Source: Segetibacter sp. (GTDB taxonomy: Bacteria; Bacteroidota; Bacteroidia; Chitinophagales; Chitinophagaceae). From it: a stretch of 35,631 bases of DNA. Positions 9,125 through 16,683 of this stretch are shown piece by piece (position 1 is the stretch's first letter; the number at the start of each line of letters is the position of its first letter). Both the position numbers and the translations under genes were made by a program. The stretch is taken from positions 1-35,631 of the forward strand of contig JAOQAJ010000096.1 in NCBI GenBank assembly GCA_025963675.1, given 5' to 3'. The notes beneath the pieces were generated by a model. It did no database searches and was not told where the DNA came from. It worked only from the letters and a program-made list of their open reading frames with translations.

Positions 9125-10321
9125 ATGAATGAGGTTTTAAATAACTACAGAAAGGAGATGCAGCAGGAACTGGAAAACATTCTTGCTTATTGGATGAGGT
9201 ATACAGTTGACGTTGACAATGGTGGCTTTTATGGTAAGATCGATAACGACAACAGGGTTTATAAAGATGCGCCGAAAGGTCTGGTGCTTAACAGCCGCAT
9301 ACTATGGACTTTTTCAGCAGCTTTTACTAAAACTAAGAATCCCCGGCACCTTGCAATTGCTGACAGGGCTTTTAATTATATACAACATCATTTTATCGAC
9401 AAAGAGTTCGGTGGCGCTTATTGGACCGTCGATTACAAGGGGGATTCTTTAGATACTAAAAAGCAGATTTATGCAATTGCGTTTGCAGTTTACGGGCTAA
9501 GCGAATATTATGGCGCAACTAAAAATGATCAAGCGCTGCAGCAGGCAACAGCGTTATACCGATCGATTGTTGAGCATAGCTATGATACCAGTAAAGGTGG
9601 TTATATAGAAGCGTTAACAAGAGATTGGAAGGAAATTAATGACCAGAGGCTAAGTTCGAAAGATTCGAATGAAAAGAAATCGATGAACACGCACTTGCAT
9701 ATCCTTGAGGCGTTTGCGAACCTTTATCGGGTGTGGCCTAATGAGGTTTTAAAACGACAAATAACAGAGCTTATTTATATTTTCCTTGATCGCATCATTG
9801 ATGGCGAAACCAATCACCTTGTCTTATTTTTCGATGAGGACTGGAAGCCTAAGTCAGATATCATTTCTTATGGTCACGATATTGAAGCAGCATGGCTGGT
9901 GCAGGAAGCTGCTGAAATAATACATGACGAAGAACTGGTAGATAAAGTAAAAGCAAGGTCAGTAAAAGTGGCTGAAGCGGCAACAAGAGGATTGGATGAT
10001 GATGGTGGTTTGTGGTATGAAAAAGAGGTTGCCGAAAACCGTCTGGTTAAAGACAAACATTGGTGGCCGCAAGCGGAAGCGATGGTGGGTTTCTATAACG
10101 CCTTCCAGATTACAGGAAATATTGATTTCTGTATGAAATCGATCAATAGCTGGCGATTTGTGCAAAAGCATATACTCGATAAGCAAGGCGGCGAATGGTA
10201 TTGGGGCGTCAAAGAAGACTATTCAATAATGCAGGGTGAAGATAAAGCAGGCCTTTGGAAATGTCCTTACCACAATGGTCGTGCATGTCTTGAAATATTG
10301 AAGCGAATTGCAGAGGAATAG
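9125..10321 (+). CDS. Cellobiose/mannobiose 2-epimerase (AGE superfamily)
   Basis: A 398-residue cytosolic (alpha/alpha)6-barrel protein of the N-acylglucosamine 2-epimerase family. It opens with the typical YRKEMQQELENILAYWM and VDNGGFYGKIDNDN, then KGLVLNSRILWTFSAAF. The catalytic and substrate-binding histidines of cellobiose 2-epimerases are present: His190/His192 in NTHLHILEAFANLYRVW, His251 in SYGHDIEAAWL, and His383 in KCPYHNGRACLEI. Length is normal for the family. It converts beta-1,4-mannobiose into mannosyl-glucose, the substrate of the phosphorylase encoded 12 bases upstream, so the two are clearly translated from one message. Confidence 0.93.
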   Translation: MNEVLNNYRKEMQQELENILAYWMRYTVDVDNGGFYGKIDNDNRVYKDAPKGLVLNSRILWTFSAAFTKTKNPRHLAIADRAFNYIQHHFIDKEFGGAYWTVDYKGDSLDTKKQIYAIAFAVYGLSEYYGATKNDQALQQATALYRSIVEHSYDTSKGGYIEALTRDWKEINDQRLSSKDSNEKKSMNTHLHILEAFANLYRVWPNEVLKRQITELIYIFLDRIIDGETNHLVLFFDEDWKPKSDIISYGHDIEAAWLVQEAAEIIHDEELVDKVKARSVKVAEAATRGLDDDGGLWYEKEVAENRLVKDKHWWPQAEAMVGFYNAFQITGNIDFCMKSINSWRFVQKHILDKQGGEWYWGVKEDYSIMQGEDKAGLWKCPYHNGRACLEILKRIAEE

Positions 10322-10361
10322 AGAGGATTTTATGAGCCGAACAATTCATTTCTATTTAGCA

Positions 10362-10379
10362 TTCTTGCGTCGCACTCTT
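10362..10379 (-). repeat. Interspersed repeat core, inverted copy
   Basis: TTCTTGCGTCGCACTCTT is the exact reverse complement of the 18-base core at 5846-5863 and 10496-10513. Confidence 0.8.
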
Positions 10380-10491
10380 CAACTACAAAACCCGGTGGTG
10401 CCGTCTGTAGCCACGAAGGCGCTAAGACACTAAGGAAGGGGTTGTAAAGTTTGTGCCTCCAGGCAAGCAAAAGTCCCAGAATGAAATCAAA

Positions 10492-10516
10492 GTACAAGAG
10501 TGCGACGCAAGAAAAG
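10492..10516 (+). repeat. Interspersed repeat, GTACAAGAGTGCGACGC type, copy 2
   Basis: Identical over 25 bases to 5842-5866. It ends 107 bases before the GH27 start codon, again in a 5' intergenic position. Confidence 0.8.
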
Positions 10517-10623
10517 CTGAGACACCTGACAATGTTTGCTACGAAGAAAAAAGGGATTTAAAGCTTGCATCTTACATAAAATAAAATTTAAACAAAGCAT
10601 TAATTGACCTACAAACAAATTAT

Positions 10624-11859
10624 ATGAAGAAAAATTTTGGGATTGCTCTTTTCTTATTTGTTATGACTGTTTCAGCTTTTGGGCAGGGGAACAACTACAG
10701 GCAAAACTATACTAAGTACCAAGGCCTGGCACTTACACCACCGATGGGCTGGAATAGCTGGAATAAGTTTCAATGCAACGTTGATGAGAATTTGATAAAG
10801 CAAATTGCTGACGCAATGGTATCAACAGGAATGAAAAATGCGGGTTATACTTACATCAATATTGACGATTGTTGGCATGGCGAACGTGATAGCCTTGGTT
10901 TCATTCATCCAAATGCGCAGAGGTTTCCATCGGGGATGAAGGCGTTATCCGACTACGTGCATTTGAAGGGGTTGAAACTGGGGATTTATTCTGACGCCGG
11001 TTCTATGACTTGTGGCGGTAAGCCAGGCAGCAGAGGCTACGAGTTTCAGGATGCACAGATGTATGCAAAGTGGGGTATCGATTATCTTAAGTACGACTGG
11101 TGCAATACGGAAGGTCTAAAAGCTGAAGGTGCATATAAAACAATTGCGGCTGCACTACAAAAAGCTGAAAGATCAATTGTGCTGAGCTTATGCGAATGGG
11201 GACAAAGCAATCCATGGACATGGGCAAGTAATGTAGGCCATCTTTGGAGATCAACGGGTGATATAACCAATCAATGGGAAGGCGTTAAAAGCATGGGCAC
11301 CTGGCGTGCGCTGAGTGTTATGAAAATATTGGAAAGCCAGGATACACTTAGAAAATATGCCGGACCGGGACATTGGAACGACCCTGATATGTTAGAAGTG
11401 GGAAATGGAATGCCGGTAAATGAAGACAGGGCACATTTCTCGATGTGGGCGATGATAGCCGCGCCGCTGATAGCCGGAAACGATATTCGGAAAATGAGCA
11501 AAGAGACCGCTGAAATTTTAATGAATAAAGAAATAATTGCTATAAACCAGGATTCAATGGGAGTGCAAGGTTTTAAGTATGCTGTAAAAGACAGCTTTGA
11601 AACATGGTTAAAACCACTGAAAGGCGGTGACTGGGCGATTGCTTTTTTAAACAGGAATAGCAAGCCTAAGCAGGTTGACTTCAACTGGCAAAACGAGGTT
11701 ATAAATGATGCTTTATCAAAAGCAACACTTGATGCAAAGCGAACGACGTATAAGGTTCGTGATCTTTGGAGCAGGAAAGATGAAGGTGATACAAAGAAAT
11801 CATTTAAAGCAACTGTGCCGCCACATGATGTTGTTGTGTTGAGGCTGACAAAGAAATGA
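10624..11859 (+). CDS. GH27 alpha-galactosidase, secreted
   Basis: A 411-residue enzyme with a signal peptide (residues 1-20, ending SAFGQG). GH27 hallmarks in order: LALTPPMGWNSWNKFQCNV (35-53), YINIDDCWHG (77-86), GIYSDAGSMTCGG, the nucleophile in YLKYDWCN (Asp158), SLCEWGQ, the acid/base in LWRSTGDI (Asp213), and WNDPDMLEVGNG. The C-terminal beta-sandwich (residues about 325-411) ends with VPPHDVVVLRL, normal for the family. It removes alpha-1,6-galactose side chains from galactomannan, opening the backbone to the GH26 mannanase. It is separated from the epimerase by a 302-base repeat-rich gap, so it may have its own promoter. A terminator follows at 11902. Confidence 0.95.
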   Translation: MKKNFGIALFLFVMTVSAFGQGNNYRQNYTKYQGLALTPPMGWNSWNKFQCNVDENLIKQIADAMVSTGMKNAGYTYINIDDCWHGERDSLGFIHPNAQRFPSGMKALSDYVHLKGLKLGIYSDAGSMTCGGKPGSRGYEFQDAQMYAKWGIDYLKYDWCNTEGLKAEGAYKTIAAALQKAERSIVLSLCEWGQSNPWTWASNVGHLWRSTGDITNQWEGVKSMGTWRALSVMKILESQDTLRKYAGPGHWNDPDMLEVGNGMPVNEDRAHFSMWAMIAAPLIAGNDIRKMSKETAEILMNKEIIAINQDSMGVQGFKYAVKDSFETWLKPLKGGDWAIAFLNRNSKPKQVDFNWQNEVINDALSKATLDAKRTTYKVRDLWSRKDEGDTKKSFKATVPPHDVVVLRLTKK

Positions 11860-11901
11860 GTTTGATTGTGACTTTTAAATAAGAAGAGTATGCTACTCAA
11901 T

Positions 11902-11937
11902 AAAACAAAGCCTGCATTTGCAGGCTTTTTGTTTTAT
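11902..11937. terminator. Bidirectional terminator between alpha-galactosidase and cphA
   Basis: The stem AAAGCCTGCA/TGCAGGCTTT has A-rich and T-rich flanks on both sides, placed exactly between two convergent genes. Confidence 0.92.
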
Positions 11938-11955
11938 CATCTATTTATGTCGTTT

Positions 11956-14601
11956 CTATTGAGTCGCCATCGTTTCTTTTTCTTTCATTTCTAATTCTTC
12001 CTTCTGCTGCAGATCTTTAACGCACTGCAACACTTTTGCAATATTGTCTGTAAGTATTGTAATGAAGGCACCGGGGGTGGCATTGTTAATGGCTGTTTCA
12101 ACAGCAGCGCACTCGCTGGTATGAAGCGTTATCTTTTTATCTAGCGCGTAGCGTTGTATACCGGCTGTTACAAGACCAAAAATTTCATCCTGGGTTCGTC
12201 CTCTTAGATCTTCGTCAAGTTTGATGATGATTTCATCAAAAACTTTAGCCGCTTCTTCACCAACGTTCATTAAATCAATATCACGCCGATCTCCGACACC
12301 TGCTATTATTCCGATTTTTACAGATGCATCTACAGTCTTTACATATTTGCCAATTGCATTTATACCATGAGGATTATGAGCATAGTCGACCATTACAGTA
12401 AATTGGTTGAAGTAGAACATGTTCATTCGGCCAGGTGTAGCTTCAGGTGACGGAATGAAAGATTGAAGACCGGACCGAATATCGTCGAGATTGAAGTTGC
12501 TTACAAAAGCCGCTAATGTTGCACCTAAGACATTTGCAATATTAAACTGAGCCTTTCCGCCAAAAGTAACCGGGATGTTTCCAACTTTTTCTATTCGTAT
12601 TCTTTTGCTTCCCTGAAGGATAACGATATAATTGTGAGAATAAATAGCTGCTAAGCCTCCTTGCTGACAATGTCTTTTAACCCGCAGACTATTTTCATAC
12701 ATCGAGAACAAAGCCACTTTGCTTCTGACATTATCTTTCATTGCATAAACAAGATCGTCATCAGCATTTAGAATTGCGTAACCTGTTGGTAATACGGTTT
12801 CTGCAACTACTGCTTTTACCCGTGCAAGCTTTTCAATCGTATCAATGCCGTTTAAACCCAAGTGGTCTTCGGCAACGTTGGTAATGACTGCGGCATGGCA
12901 AAACGGAAAGCCAAGACCGGCTCTCAAAATGCCGCCCCGGGCACATTCCAAAACAGCAAATTCAACAGCTGAATCTTTTAAAACAAATTGCGCAGATGCC
13001 GGGCCTGAGCAATCGCCTTTAACTACCAGCTCATCTTTTATGTAGATACCGTCTGTCGTAGTGTACCCCACTTTATGACCTACCTTTTTAGCCATGTGTG
13101 CAATAAGCCTTGTAGTGGTCGTCTTGCCATTGGTTCCGGTAACCGCTACAATTGGTATGGTGCCCTGGTTGTCATGCGGAAAAAGCATATCCAGAACAGG
13201 CGCAGCTACATTTCGCGGTTTACCATTGGTCGGGTCAATGTGCATTCTAAAACCTGGCGCCGCATTCACTTCCAATACTGCACCGCCCGTTTCTTTTATC
13301 GGCAATGACAAATTAGTGGCAATAATGTCTATTCCGCATATGTCCAAACCTATCACACGTGCGATGCGTTCAAAAAGGGCAATATTTGATGGATGAACAA
13401 TATCAGTAACATCGGTTGCAGTGCCCCCTGTGCTTAAGTTGGCTGTTGGCTTTAACCAGCATTCCTCTCCTGTCGACAGAACCGTGTCGAGTGTATAACC
13501 TTTTTTATCTAAGACATTCATAGTAGCCTCATCGACCACGATAGCGGTTAATACGTTCTGATGTCCATTTCCTCTTTTCGGATTGCGGTTCTCAATGTCT
13601 ATTAGTTGCCGGATAGTATGAATTCCGTCGCCGGTAACAGAGGCCGGGGTTCTCATTGCTGCAGCCACAAATTTGTAGTTAATGACTAAAGCCCTAAAAT
13701 CAAAACCGCGAATGGAGCTCTCACAAATTACTCTCTTTGAATATTTTTTTGCGGCTTTCATTGCCTCAATGGCATCATCGATCGTAGTAATATCGGTAGT
13801 TGCTCCCTTTCCCTGGTTGCCATCAACCGGCTTTATTGCTACCGGGTATCCAACATATTCGATCGCTTCAATCAGTTCAGCTTCATCGTAAATAATTTCT
13901 CCTTTTGGAACAGGGACGTCTGCGCTTTCCAATATTTTTTTCGTCGCTTCCTTATCGCCAGCCAGCTCGACTGCTATACACCCGGTAGTGCTTGCGATGG
14001 TAGCTTGTATTCGTTTTTGTTTTGCTCCGAATCCCAATTGTACAATACCGTGATCATTTAGTTTTACACAAGGAATATTTCTATTTTCAGCTTCCTTTAT
14101 AATTGAGTAGGTGCTGGGCCCGGGAAACTCATCGTAAGCAATTTTTTTAAGCGCTTCAATATCAATATTTATATCGTACGCTTCATTTTTTACTAAAGCT
14201 TGGGCAATTCTTACAGCAGCCTGCGCCGCGTATTTTCCGGCGCGAGGCTCTTCGTACGAAAAAGCTATATGGTATTGGCCTCTTTTGTCTGTTTCTGCTG
14301 TCCGTCCAAAAGTTGTATCCATTCCTGCCAGGGACTGCAATTCGAGTGCAATATGTTCAACTACATGTCCCATCCATGTGCCTTCTTTTACCCGGTTCAA
14401 AAACCCGCCTGAAACTCCTTCAAGGCAAAGATGCGTTTCGAGAGAGGGTATTAGGTTTATTAACCCTTGATAAAATCCGGGGATTTGATTAGTGGGGTAA
14501 TTTTCAAGTTCCTCGAGGTCGAGCAGCATTACTACTATCTTATGCCTTTGAATAGACCAGTAATTTGGACCGTTTAGTAATTTGATGTCTACTATATTCA
14601 T
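11956..14601 (-). CDS. cphA: Cyanophycin synthetase
   Basis: An 881-residue enzyme that polymerises Asp and Arg into the storage polymer multi-L-arginyl-poly-L-aspartate, using ATP. I start it at 14601 (MNIVDIKLLNGPNYWS), because CphA proteins begin with this kind of sequence; an in-frame start 21 bases further out adds seven residues. The N-domain carries GVSGGFLNRVKEGTWMGHVVEHIALELQ. The ATP-grasp domain spans about residues 215-475 (PVAIKPVDGNQGKGAT, then ICGIDIIA and VLEVNAAPGFRMH). The Mur-ligase domain starts near residue 490 with an intact P-loop GTNGKTTTTR, then NVAEDHLG and VDYAHNPHG. Both active domains look complete, so it fits CphA1 rather than a degenerate CphA2. No cyanophycinase or isoaspartyl dipeptidase gene is next to it in this window. 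Confidence 0.95.
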   Translation of the reverse strand: MNIVDIKLLNGPNYWSIQRHKIVVMLLDLEELENYPTNQIPGFYQGLINLIPSLETHLCLEGVSGGFLNRVKEGTWMGHVVEHIALELQSLAGMDTTFGRTAETDKRGQYHIAFSYEEPRAGKYAAQAAVRIAQALVKNEAYDINIDIEALKKIAYDEFPGPSTYSIIKEAENRNIPCVKLNDHGIVQLGFGAKQKRIQATIASTTGCIAVELAGDKEATKKILESADVPVPKGEIIYDEAELIEAIEYVGYPVAIKPVDGNQGKGATTDITTIDDAIEAMKAAKKYSKRVICESSIRGFDFRALVINYKFVAAAMRTPASVTGDGIHTIRQLIDIENRNPKRGNGHQNVLTAIVVDEATMNVLDKKGYTLDTVLSTGEECWLKPTANLSTGGTATDVTDIVHPSNIALFERIARVIGLDICGIDIIATNLSLPIKETGGAVLEVNAAPGFRMHIDPTNGKPRNVAAPVLDMLFPHDNQGTIPIVAVTGTNGKTTTTRLIAHMAKKVGHKVGYTTTDGIYIKDELVVKGDCSGPASAQFVLKDSAVEFAVLECARGGILRAGLGFPFCHAAVITNVAEDHLGLNGIDTIEKLARVKAVVAETVLPTGYAILNADDDLVYAMKDNVRSKVALFSMYENSLRVKRHCQQGGLAAIYSHNYIVILQGSKRIRIEKVGNIPVTFGGKAQFNIANVLGATLAAFVSNFNLDDIRSGLQSFIPSPEATPGRMNMFYFNQFTVMVDYAHNPHGINAIGKYVKTVDASVKIGIIAGVGDRRDIDLMNVGEEAAKVFDEIIIKLDEDLRGRTQDEIFGLVTAGIQRYALDKKITLHTSECAAVETAINNATPGAFITILTDNIAKVLQCVKDLQQKEELEMKEKETMATQ

Positions 14602-14940
14602 ATACGCTATTTGTTTAATCAAAGAAAATTTTGAACCAATTCTTTAACCAACAGTCGTTTACATAAAAAATTAATATTTAAACTGAACCCAGCTACAGGA
14701 CGAAGATCAAAACGAAAACGAAAACGGGATTGTTTTAGGGGAGCTATCAGAACTACATTTCTTATTATAAATATAAATAATATTACAGATTAATAGTTTT
14801 TATTGCTTCACTTCATATTCAGCTGTTTACTGAATGAAAAAGGAAGGAAATTTATTTAGTTAAAAACGTCTTTTTGGTTTTCCTTTAATGAATTAAAAAA
14901 ATTAATAATATAAATAATATAATTTTCAAATTAATTTTGT

Positions 14941-15114
14941 TTAAAAATGCTTTTCTAAAAGCCCTTTTAACTTCAGCATTTTATCTTTTTTGCTGAAATT
15001 GGAAAGCGGCCTTTTTATAGTGTAGAATTGATTTTTCGTTCGGGAAAAAAGTTTCTCAAACAATTGATTTTCTTTTCGACCGACAATTAAGTCTTGCTGA
15101 TTTTTCACCTTCAT
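14941..15114 (-). CDS. Small basic hypothetical protein (57 aa)
   Basis: An ATG-to-TAA frame of 57 residues, Lys/Arg-rich and amphipathic. It starts MKVKNQQDLIVGRKENQLFE and ends KLKGLLEKHF. The composition is protein-like (L/F periodicity, few rare residues) although the surrounding DNA is very AT-rich, which by chance gives Lys/Asn/Phe-rich frames. No family is recognised. It could be a small DNA- or RNA-binding protein, or chance. Its transcript would run toward cphA. Confidence 0.4.
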   Translation of the reverse strand: MKVKNQQDLIVGRKENQLFEKLFSRTKNQFYTIKRPLSNFSKKDKMLKLKGLLEKHF

Positions 15115-15212
15115 TTTTTAGTAGCGATCAGTCTACGTCATTTCATACGCTTAAGAAGCGAAGTGCCTCAAGCTGAAAACTTATGGTTTTAGTGGAAAGG
15201 CTTTGCTTTCTA

Positions 15213-15220
15213 TAATTTTG
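15213..15220 (+). promoter_or_regulatory. Possible housekeeping -7 element (TAATTTTG)
   Basis: This matches the Bacteroidota -7 consensus TAnnTTTG and lies 109 bases upstream of the 15329 gene. A T-rich stretch about 22 bases further up could act as the -33 element. Confidence 0.4.
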
Positions 15221-15278
15221 GTAGTGATGAAACTTCTTTTAAAAATTTCGATTTGTCTACTTGTCTTCCTTAAAAAGA

Positions 15279-15294
15279 TGGCATACAATTTTTA
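15279..15294 (+). promoter_or_regulatory. TGGCA box upstream of the 15329 gene
   Basis: Reads TGGCATACAATTTTTA, starting 50 bases before the ATG. It shares TGGCA and the T run about six bases later with boxes upstream of other genes in this window. Confidence 0.45.
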
Positions 15295-15328
15295 CTAAAT
15301 AAATATTCTTCATGTAAAAAAGTAAGCT

Positions 15329-15640
15329 ATGTCAGAAAATAATCAAGCCTCAGGCAGCAGCCAAGGCGATAATGATTTAAATTCTTCAATTGGAACTAAT
15401 ACATCCCAGCTTAGTGGTGATACTGTAACTGTTCAAGGTACAACATTCACTAAGGAGGAAATTGAGCAGGCAAATAAACCACAGCCGAATGTAATACTTG
15501 ATAAGGTTGGGGGTCCAAACACAGAGACGACTCGGGATAACGAAAGAGTGAATGCAAGGGCTAATGAAGCATCAGATTCAACCGATACAAACACCGGAGG
15601 AATTGTTGCCGGAGCAGCTAAGGGAGCAAATCAATCTTAA
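15329..15640 (+). CDS. Small hydrophilic hypothetical protein (103 aa)
   Basis: A 103-residue protein rich in Ser, Asn, Thr, Gln, Gly and Asp with almost no hydrophobic core, so it is probably intrinsically disordered. It has no signal peptide or membrane segment. A central VTVQGTTFTKEEIEQANKPQ is the only part that looks structured. The composition resembles stress-induced hydrophilic proteins; the gene at 19737 encodes a similar kind of protein. A TGGCA box and a TAnnTTTG element precede it and a hairpin follows. I do not recognise the family. Hydrophilin-like protection under osmotic or desiccation stress is a guess from composition. Confidence 0.65.
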   Translation: MSENNQASGSSQGDNDLNSSIGTNTSQLSGDTVTVQGTTFTKEEIEQANKPQPNVILDKVGGPNTETTRDNERVNARANEASDSTDTNTGGIVAGAAKGANQS

Positions 15641-15655
15641 AGTTAATTTAAAGAG

Positions 15656-15692
15656 AGAAGGTGTATAACCGTAACGGTTATGCACCTTCTTG
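15656..15692 (+). terminator. Hairpin terminator after the 15329 gene
   Basis: AGAAGGTG and ATAACC pair with GGTTAT and CACCTTCT, leaving a 3-5 base loop. The T tract after it is short (TTGTTT), so it could be weak. Confidence 0.7.
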
Positions 15693-15774
15693 TTTATGTG
15701 TTGTTGTTTTTTATTAAGTCTTCTAACCACCTGATCTAATAATTCATCCTTTAATTTGAAATGTCTGCTTTTAA

Positions 15775-16683
15775 GTGAGTAGTTATTTTAGCAGTATATT
15801 TAATCATAAAAAAACACTTTTGCTTCATCGTTCGACAATACAACTGCTGCGATTTCCTTTCTCTTATTTTTTAATGCCTGTTTTTTGGTTTGCCTTAAGT
15901 TTCGTTGAAACTATAAATGTTCCCCGCGCAATTTTAGTTTTCGTTATCCTTCATCTTTTTGTCTATCCTGCCAGTAATGGCTACAATAGTTATATGGATA
16001 GGGATGAAGAAAGTATCGGGGGAATAGAAAGTCCATTAGCGCCAACCAGGCAACTGTTTTATGTCACTATATTGATGGACCTGGTTGCGATTGTTTTATC
16101 CATGTTCATCTCTTCGTTATTTGTATTCTGTATTATCATTTATATTATTTGCTCGAGGCTATATAGCTATAGGGGAGTTCGGTTAAAACAGTATCCATTG
16201 TTAGGATACCTGACGGTGATCTTTAACCAGGGTTCACTTACTTTTTTTATGATTTATCATGGGGCAGATGCAAATCTTACCAATCACATGAGTTGGCTTT
16301 GTTTGCTTGCAGCCGCATTTCTGATTGGGGGGGGTTATCCTATCACCCAGATATATCAGCATGAGGCAGACGCAAAGGATAATATCACCAGTATAAGCAT
16401 GAAACTCGGAAAAAAAGGAACATTTATTTTTTGTGCGACAATGTACATAATTGCTTTACTGATTTTATGGAGCTATTATAATAACCATGAACTTTATAGA
16501 CCCTTTGTTGTTCTATTAATCTTCTTTATTCCTGTCATCTTATTTTTTTCAAAATGGTTTTTAAAAGTTTTGAAGGATGAAAGTGCAGCCGATTTTAAGC
16601 ATACAATGCAAATGAACTGGCTCGCAAGCACTTGTACCAGCCTGGCTTTTATAACAATAATTCTGCTTCAACAATTTGGGTAA
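15775..16683 (+). CDS. UbiA-family membrane prenyltransferase
   Basis: A 302-residue integral membrane protein with 8-9 hydrophobic helices. The start is a GTG immediately after an in-frame TAA; no ATG is available in the right place. UbiA enzymes move an isoprenyl chain from a diphosphate to an aromatic acceptor. The first Mg-diphosphate motif is at NSYMDRDEE (Asn71, Asp75, Asp77, Glu79) and the second is YQHEADAKDN (Glu197, Asp199, Asp202), followed by SMKLGKKGT. Both acidic clusters are intact. It is the first gene of a four-gene overlapping operon with a type III polyketide synthase, so the acceptor is probably the polyketide ring. It does not sit near menaquinone or heme genes, which argues against MenA or CyoE. 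Acceptor and prenyl length cannot be read. Confidence 0.82.
   Translation: MSSYFSSIFNHKKTLLLHRSTIQLLRFPFSYFLMPVFWFALSFVETINVPRAILVFVILHLFVYPASNGYNSYMDRDEESIGGIESPLAPTRQLFYVTILMDLVAIVLSMFISSLFVFCIIIYIICSRLYSYRGVRLKQYPLLGYLTVIFNQGSLTFFMIYHGADANLTNHMSWLCLLAAAFLIGGGYPITQIYQHEADAKDNITSISMKLGKKGTFIFCATMYIIALLILWSYYNNHELYRPFVVLLIFFIPVILFFSKWFLKVLKDESAADFKHTMQMNWLASTCTSLAFITIILLQQFG

Larger units (their letters stand above)
10322..10623. other. Intergenic region rich in interspersed repeats
   Basis: A 302-base gap before the alpha-galactosidase. It contains an inverted copy (10362-10379) and a direct copy (10492-10516) of the AAGAGTGCGACGCAAGAA repeat. Between them lies CACGAAGGCGCTAAGACACT (from 10412), a phrase that recalls the GGCACTAAGACACTAAGG-type intergenic repeats of Bacteroidota. 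No ORF was found. A promoter for the GH27 gene may lie in the AT-rich 10540-10620 stretch, but no clear motif is visible. Confidence 0.6.
14602..15328. other. Long AT-rich intergenic region
   Basis: About 730 bases of very AT-rich DNA between the start of cphA and a small + strand gene. It holds a short AAAACG triplication (14715-14732), a candidate 57-codon minus-strand gene (14941-15114) and the leader of the 15329 gene with two promoter-like elements. Nothing else was recognised. The cphA promoter should lie between 14602 and about 14750, but no clear motif is seen. Confidence 0.5.

Noticed and set aside
5842-10516. Repeat family A considered as a CRISPR remnant
   Set aside because: Copies are kilobases apart, in both orientations, without regular spacers or cas genes.
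11271-11900. 209-codon minus-strand ORF opposite the alpha-galactosidase gene
   Set aside because: It is antisense to a full GH27 gene with intact catalytic residues; no family, and its composition mirrors the codon use of the real gene.
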